Shown: piece by piece, positions 28,212 through 32,035 of the stretch
Layout of the letters: the number at the start of each line of letters is the position of its first letter
Position numbering within the stretch: position 1 is the stretch's first letter
Virus record (IMG/VR): IMGVR_UViG_3300029309_000185
Coordinates: 1 to 32,035 of that record
Reading direction: 5' to 3' (one strand)
Origin: a virus
Length of the DNA: 32,035 nucleotides
Translations under genes and position numbers: made by a program
The notes under the pieces: model-generated
Database searches by the model: none
What the model was told of the DNA's origin: nothing
Seen by the model: the letters and a program-made list of their open reading frames with translations, nothing else

Positions 28212-28417
28212 GTTCATTAGTAAAGTTCAACGAAGAGCGTTTGCCCTATGTTCTCGGCCCCAGCAACGCAAAGCATTACAAGGGCAAGATAGGTATTATC
28301 ATTGAAGCCAAGGATGACCACAAAGAACCGACCTCCAGCACACTGTTCAAGATACATATAGATGGAGAGAACCTTGAATGGTTCGTATGGCACGAGCTGG
28401 AGATGGTATGCAAGTAG
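28202..28417 (+). CDS. Array-family SH3/KOW-like protein
   Basis: A 71-residue protein: MQVGSLVKFNEE, IGIIIEAKDD, FKIHIDGEN, LEMVCK. It carries a longer first loop than most members. It has 10-nt overlaps on both sides. Confidence 0.8.
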   Translation: MQVGSLVKFNEERLPYVLGPSNAKHYKGKIGIIIEAKDDHKEPTSSTLFKIHIDGENLEWFVWHELEMVCK

Positions 28418-28578
28418 GCGATTTAGTAAAACACAACTCTAAGCTCTATAGTGAGCCTTACTTGGGCATCGTACTCGATACGACCTGTGTGCAAGCTAAT
28501 GTTTGCTGGTTCACTTCTCCGTCTGGTGATGCCTTTTCAAGCTGGGTGTACCTCCGTGCGCTCGAAGTCGTAGCATAA
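28408..28578 (+). CDS. Array-family SH3/KOW-like protein
   Basis: A 56-residue protein: MQVGDLVKHNS, LGIVLDTTC, ANVCWFTSP, LEVVA. It is the terminal member of its run, without the Cys-Lys tail. The start is set by the junction block GGAGATGGTATGCAAGTAGG. Confidence 0.78.
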   Translation: MQVGDLVKHNSKLYSEPYLGIVLDTTCVQANVCWFTSPSGDAFSSWVYLRALEVVA

Positions 28579-28609
28579 TCTCAAAAAAACTTTATCTTTT
28601 TTCTTGACA
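28574..28609 (+). repeat. 36-bp stop/upstream-element repeat, copy 2
   Basis: Identical to 27761-27796, again starting at the stop codon of a terminal cassette gene and ending in TTGACA. Confidence 0.88.
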
Positions 28610-28631
28610 AAGATCATAACCGTGATACATT
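28604..28631 (+). promoter_or_regulatory. Sigma-70-like extended -10 promoter
   Basis: TTGACA (28604-28609), a 16-base spacer ending in CCGTGA and TACATT (28626-28631). Confidence 0.88.
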
Positions 28632-28653
28632 ACTAACATCAACGGAGGGAACA

Positions 28654-28806
28654 ATGAAAAAGAAAAAAAATAAAAAAGTTCCAAAGCAACGTGACTGGCT
28701 CGTTGTTCACGCAAAAGGCCTGTCGGGGCGCAGGGGAGCCGGTTTTCATAAAGACCAGCGCAAAGAGCAACAGCGTCGAGCCTGCCGAGGTCAAGTAAGA
28801 AACTGA
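28654..28806 (+). CDS. Very basic small protein
   Basis: A 50-residue protein with its own promoter and ACGGAGGGAAC before the ATG. It begins MKKKKNKK, has DWLVVHAKGLSGRRGAG, and ends KEQQRRACRGQVRN. It is strongly positive and probably binds nucleic acid. Its own promoter and clean RBS support reality despite the length. Confidence 0.7.
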   Translation: MKKKKNKKVPKQRDWLVVHAKGLSGRRGAGFHKDQRKEQQRRACRGQVRN

Positions 28807-28826
28807 AAAAAACTTTACCTTTTTAC

Positions 28827-28855
28827 TTGACAACCTTTTGATAACTAGTTACATT
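28827..28855 (+). promoter_or_regulatory. Sigma-70-like promoter of moxR-like gene
   Basis: TTGACA (28827-28832), a 17-base spacer and TACATT (28850-28855), preceded by the A-run/CTTTACC/T-run element also seen at 23546. Confidence 0.82.
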
Positions 28856-28899
28856 AGAGACATAACTCAAACAATCACAACAAACAAAAGAGGTGGCCA

Positions 28900-29961
28900 A
28901 TGGCTATTGATTTCAAAACTATGCTAAACGTACTTCCTGCTATCACCGATGCTCGGTATCCTGTTCTTATCCGTGGTCGTCACGGTATTGGTAAATCTAC
29001 TATCGTCTATCAGTATGCTGAAGAGCACAACCTCCCTGTGGTCGAGCGGCGAGCTTCTCAGATGACTGAGGGTGACCTACTTGGGCTGCCGAAAGTTGAG
29101 GGTAACGTCACCACTTGGCTTCCACCAGAATGGCTCGCAGAAGCCTGTAACAACGGCGTTATCCTGTTCCTCGACGAAGTTGATAGAGCTACTATGGAAG
29201 TCCGTCAAGGTATCTTCGAGCTTTGCGACAGCCGAAAGATTGCCGGTCAGCATCTGCACCCTGACACCCTTATCTTTGCTGCCGTCAATGGCGGTGAGCA
29301 TGGCGCTCAGTATCAGGTTGGCGAAATGGACCCTGCCGAGCTTGACCGTTACACTGTGTTCGATGTTCAGCCAACAATCGAGGACTGGTTAGGTTGGGCC
29401 GATGGTACTGTATCTCAGGTTATCTGGGACTTCATCAACAACAACCACCAGCATCTTGAACATACCGATGATTACGAGCCAAACAAGGTCTATCCGTCTC
29501 GACGGTCTTGGGAGCGATTGGACAAAACACTCGCTGGTCTGGGTAAGATTGAAGCAAACGCAAGCCTGTATCATATTGCTAGTTCGTTTGTTGGCTTTGA
29601 AGCTGCCGTTGCATTCCGTGACTTTGTTGGTAACTACAAGTCTATCGTCACCCCGGAGGACATTATCGACGATGGCCGACACGATCTTGTTGTTGACTTC
29701 AAGATCAACGACCACAACGCTCTCATCGAGAGTATGGTACAGCAAAAGTGCTTCGACATCGAGCTAGACGAAAACCAGCTCAAAAATACTGCAACCTATA
29801 TGGTTCAGCTCCCATCTGAGCTTGCTATGAACCTGTGGAAGCATATCACCAGCGGAGCTAAGGCCATCGAGAATGCCGGAGGTATTCACAAGTGTGACCT
29901 TGGTGACGATCTCCCAACCGTAAAAGAGTTTATGATGGAGGTGCTCGCTGCTAAGAAGTAA
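28900..29961 (+). CDS. MoxR-type AAA+ ATPase
   Basis: A 353-residue protein. Walker A is GRHGIGKST (26-34), Walker B VILFLDEVD (87-95), sensor 1 FAAVN (N130), and an Arg-bearing ELDRY segment is at ~147-151. LPPEWL before Walker B is typical of MoxR/YifB-like ATPases. The C-terminal ~180 residues form the lid and a helical domain. MoxR ATPases work as chaperones with a VWA-domain partner, here the gene at 30076, each with its own promoter. AGAGGTG is the modest ribosome-binding site. Its target in phage infection is unknown. Confidence 0.9.
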   Translation: MAIDFKTMLNVLPAITDARYPVLIRGRHGIGKSTIVYQYAEEHNLPVVERRASQMTEGDLLGLPKVEGNVTTWLPPEWLAEACNNGVILFLDEVDRATMEVRQGIFELCDSRKIAGQHLHPDTLIFAAVNGGEHGAQYQVGEMDPAELDRYTVFDVQPTIEDWLGWADGTVSQVIWDFINNNHQHLEHTDDYEPNKVYPSRRSWERLDKTLAGLGKIEANASLYHIASSFVGFEAAVAFRDFVGNYKSIVTPEDIIDDGRHDLVVDFKINDHNALIESMVQQKCFDIELDENQLKNTATYMVQLPSELAMNLWKHITSGAKAIENAGGIHKCDLGDDLPTVKEFMMEVLAAKK

Positions 29962-29973
29962 GCGACCCCACGG

Positions 29974-30005
29974 CCCCCGAGAAATCGGGGGTCAACTATT
30001 TTTTT
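29974..30005 (+). terminator. Rho-independent terminator with GNRA loop
   Basis: CCCCCGA (29974-29980), loop GAAA, TCGGGGG (29985-29991), then after 7 bases a run of T (29999-30005). It separates the ATPase gene from the next promoter. Confidence 0.75.
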
Positions 30006-30016
30006 CATTTTTTTAT

Positions 30017-30044
30017 TTGACAAATGCCTAGAACCTGATACATT
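30017..30044 (+). promoter_or_regulatory. Sigma-70-like extended -10 promoter
   Basis: TTGACA (30017-30022), a 16-base spacer ending in CCTGA and TACATT (30039-30044). Confidence 0.85.
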
Positions 30045-30075
30045 ATCTATGTAACCAACAAACATTGGAGGTCAA

Positions 30076-31305
30076 ATGACCGATAAGCAACCATTCGATT
30101 TGAACAAGGTAACATGGCAGTTGTTACAGAACGAGCCTTTCTTTGCTGCTCTTTCTCGTCGCATCCACAAGTCCTCTACTACCGCTATACCCACCGCTGG
30201 TGTACGTATCAACAAAGATACTGCCCAGTTTGAAATGGTGTATAACCCTGCTTTCTTCGAGGATCTCGAACCAGTAGAGCAGCGCGCTGTTCTGAAGCAC
30301 GAGTTTTACCACCTCATCTTTCAGCACGTCACTGGCCGTCTCCCTCCGGAGGGTATGTCCAAAATGTGGAATGTGGCGACTGACCTTGCTATCAACAGCT
30401 TCATTGCTGAAGAGCTTCCGGAGGGTGGTTGCATCCCTGGCATTGAGCCATTCCAAGATTATCCACCTGAGATGTCAGCAGAATGGTATTTCTCAAAGCT
30501 CCAGAATGATGAGCAGTTCCAGCCAAAAGATGATGACGGTGATGGTCAAGGTCAAGGCCAAGGTGGTGGCGATGGTGAACCAACCGATGGCCAAGGCGGT
30601 TCTGGTGGCGGTCTACCTGATAGTCTGGATGACCACTCAGGCTGGGGTGACGTTGACCAAGAGACACGAGCTATGGCCGAGGAAAGGCTCAAAGATGCAG
30701 TCCGTAAAGCATCCCAAGAAGTCAACGAGGGCGGTCGTGGCTGGGGTTCAATCTCAGCATCCTGTCGCAAGCAAATCCAAGATATGGTTACCCCTCGCGT
30801 AAACTGGCGGTCTGTGCTTCGTTACTTCATCAAGACATCACAGCGAGCTAGTAAACGATCCACTGTTCGACGCATCAATAAGCGGTTCCCCTATATCCAC
30901 TCAGGCAAAAAAGTCACTAGACAGGCGAAGATTGCGATCTCCATTGACCAATCGGGTTCGGTTTCTGACCAGATGCTTGCTACATTCTTCGCAGAGCTGG
31001 AGGGTTTGGCTAGATATGCTGAGTTCACAGTGGTTCCATTCGACACTGAGGTTGCCGAGGACAAGGTATATATCTGGAAAAAAGGTCAACGCAGAGAATG
31101 GGAGCGTGTGTCTTGCGGTGGTACAGATTTCGATGCACCGACCAAATGGGTCAATGAGCGACAGTTTGACGGTCACATCGTGCTCACCGATATGGAAGCT
31201 CCCAAGCCAGTACCGTCCAAATGTCAGCGTATGTGGATGACCACCCCAGAATGCAAAGACCGTCAGTATTTCCAAACGAGAGAGCGAGTTATCGCCATTG
31301 ACTAA
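30076..31305 (+). CDS. VWA-like protein with N-terminal zincin domain (MoxR partner)
   Basis: A 409-residue protein with TTGGAGG upstream. The N-terminal ~150 residues are a predicted metallopeptidase domain with HEFYH (H75-H79, HExxH). A Gly/Asp/Gln-rich linker follows (~155-185). The C-terminal domain is VWA-like with a MIDAS motif DQSGS (D291, S293, S295), and later has GGTDFDAPT and VLTDME. This architecture is known as the usual companion of MoxR ATPases in bacteria. The ATPase immediately upstream makes a matched pair. Confidence 0.9.
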   Translation: MTDKQPFDLNKVTWQLLQNEPFFAALSRRIHKSSTTAIPTAGVRINKDTAQFEMVYNPAFFEDLEPVEQRAVLKHEFYHLIFQHVTGRLPPEGMSKMWNVATDLAINSFIAEELPEGGCIPGIEPFQDYPPEMSAEWYFSKLQNDEQFQPKDDDGDGQGQGQGGGDGEPTDGQGGSGGGLPDSLDDHSGWGDVDQETRAMAEERLKDAVRKASQEVNEGGRGWGSISASCRKQIQDMVTPRVNWRSVLRYFIKTSQRASKRSTVRRINKRFPYIHSGKKVTRQAKIAISIDQSGSVSDQMLATFFAELEGLARYAEFTVVPFDTEVAEDKVYIWKKGQRREWERVSCGGTDFDAPTKWVNERQFDGHIVLTDMEAPKPVPSKCQRMWMTTPECKDRQYFQTRERVIAID

Positions 31306-31406
31306 ATGCGGTCATAAAAGCCCTTTAGACGTTAGTAAAGTCTACTGGGCTATCCATACCCTACCTGTAACCTTCTGTGCGCTCAGAGAGCGTTTATGGA
31401 GCTTTT
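31306..31406 (+). other. Intergenic region with two hairpins, no promoter
   Basis: AGCCC and TAGAC (31319-31330) pair with GTCTA and GGGCT (31340-31351) around a 9-base loop, with a symmetric 2x2 internal loop. CGCTC (31380-31384) pairs with GAGCG (31388-31392) just before the RBS of the next gene. There is no U-tract, so this is probably RNA regulation or processing rather than a terminator. Confidence 0.45.
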
Positions 31407-31793
31407 ATGAGCTGGTCAAGACACACTTTCACCGTTAGAACAACCACCGACCAACAGACCGTAACCCTACACAGCCTTGTGATATACCCTTTCGTCATCC
31501 ACCGCAGGGTAAAAGAGGGCCGTGGCGGTCGATGGGTGGTGGATAATGCTAGGCAAACCAGAGGTTATGTTATCACCCACCTACTTACTGGTGCATCTGT
31601 CGCTCAGAGCAGAACATGGTCCTATCGTGGAGAGAGAGAGGTTCTAACAATGGTACAGGCAAGGCATCGCGCTATAGAGGTCGCAAAGGAGCTGACGGTT
31701 TATCCTGAGTTTCTCCTTTCAAACGTTGAGCTAGTACAGTCTGGGCCGAATAAAAACTCTATTAGGTCGCTGGTAAAGACTTTATGGGACTAG
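31407..31793 (+). CDS. Hypothetical protein
   Basis: A 128-residue protein. The ATG at 31407 follows TATGGAGCTTTT; the in-frame GTG at 31377 lies before the small hairpin. The first ~70 residues are strand-rich (TFTVRTTTDQQTVTLHSL; GYVITHLLTG), followed by a helix (MVQARHRAIEVAKEL). No family recognised. It overlaps the next gene by 10 nt. Confidence 0.75.
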   Translation: MSWSRHTFTVRTTTDQQTVTLHSLVIYPFVIHRRVKEGRGGRWVVDNARQTRGYVITHLLTGASVAQSRTWSYRGEREVLTMVQARHRAIEVAKELTVYPEFLLSNVELVQSGPNKNSIRSLVKTLWD

Positions 31794-31984
31794 TAGAGGG
31801 AAAACTGTATCTGGTGAAGCGAGACAAACAGTACGTAATCGCGATGTTTACAGGCTTTGAGGATGGTAGACACCTAGGTGTGGATTGGCGATGGTCAATA
31901 TGGCTCGGTCCTGACGGTATATTCCGCATCCCAGCTTCGGATACTTTTCTGACCTGCACCGAGCTTGACTCGGAGGAAACGTAA
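31784..31984 (+). CDS. Small SH3-like protein
   Basis: A 66-residue protein: MGLVEGKLYLVKRD, YVIAMFTGFEDG, then GVDWRWSIWLGPDG. Its strand layout resembles the array family with GKLY in place of GDLV. The 10-nt overlap with the preceding gene (its last codons TGGGACTAG) repeats the cassette geometry. Confidence 0.7.
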   Translation: MGLVEGKLYLVKRDKQYVIAMFTGFEDGRHLGVDWRWSIWLGPDGIFRIPASDTFLTCTELDSEET

Positions 31985-32009
31985 TAGTTGTTTTTTTTCT
32001 TTTTTTTTC

Positions 32010-32035
32010 TTGACAAATCCCAATAGGGTGATACA
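32010..32035 (+). promoter_or_regulatory. Sigma-70-like promoter, cut by the window end
   Basis: TTGACA (32010-32015), a 16-base spacer ending in GGTGA, then TACA at the last four bases. Two T-runs precede it, like the other array promoters. Confidence 0.75.

Noticed and set aside
20431-28631. Regularly repeated short sequences resembling a CRISPR array
   Set aside because: The repeats are promoters and gene-junction blocks, spaced by genes of differing length, with open reading frames between them; there are no constant-length spacers or cas genes.
31306-31406. tRNA or other structured RNA gene
   Set aside because: The hairpins do not form a cloverleaf, there is no CCA-like acceptor or T-loop motif, and no promoter precedes them.

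Overview
The window is almost certainly a piece of a large lytic tailed-phage genome. Every credible gene is on the + strand, genes are packed with 4-20 nt overlaps or gaps, and there are no ribosomal, central-metabolism or tRNA genes. The recognisable genes are phage-style replication, nucleotide, chaperone and lysis functions: UV-damage endonuclease, GIY-YIG endonuclease, a phage-encoded DNA polymerase III alpha subunit, DNA methyltransferase, dUTPase, ClpP, endolysin, GroEL and glutaredoxin. Base composition is moderately AT-rich. Promoters are near-consensus sigma-70 type (TTGACA, often with an extended TGn -10), so the host is probably a bacterium with a conventional housekeeping sigma factor. 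The host cannot be named from this sequence.

Layout. 1-8.9 kb holds separately promoted DNA genes: a small protein, UvsE plus a GIY-YIG protein, a 441-residue coiled protein, DnaE, a beta-class methyltransferase, and a 254-residue protein that may be a nuclease. 8.9-10.5 kb is a tight string of small genes ending in dUTPase and a possible DNA-binding protein. 10.6-18.4 kb holds virion- and lysis-flavoured genes: an acidic protein with an internal duplication, a membrane protein, ClpP with an altered catalytic triad, an amidase endolysin, a 480-residue protein, GroEL, an XhlA-like membrane protein, glutaredoxin and two secreted or exported proteins, the second a trypsin-like protease at 18.4 kb. 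19.1-28.8 kb is an accessory region of about 35 very small genes. Most look like paralogues of one 50-70-residue family that starts (M)xVGDLV and ends LEVICK or similar. 28.9-32.0 kb holds a MoxR-type AAA+ ATPase and its usual partner, a zincin/VWA protein, then two small genes and the start of another promoter.

The most striking feature is the 19-29 kb array. The small genes lie in tandem behind repeated strong promoters. Inside each operon consecutive members overlap by exactly 10 nt. One short DNA block is read in one frame as the end of the upstream protein (LEVICK-stop). It also supplies the Shine-Dalgarno sequence, and in another frame it encodes the start of the next protein (MQVGDLV). 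Terminal members, which have no follower, lack the Cys-Lys tail. The same domain also occurs fused to other domains at both ends of the window. This looks like a modular, expandable cassette array of SH3/KOW-like proteins. Its function is unknown; host take-over or anti-defence is a guess.

A second theme is compact control. In the first 8 kb, hairpins directly after stop codons straddle the -35 box of the next promoter, and the -10 box falls where a terminator would have its U-rich tail. Further right, stop codons sit inside TTGACA boxes, one promoter's start point falls inside a terminator stem, and one gene appears to be transcribed leaderless.
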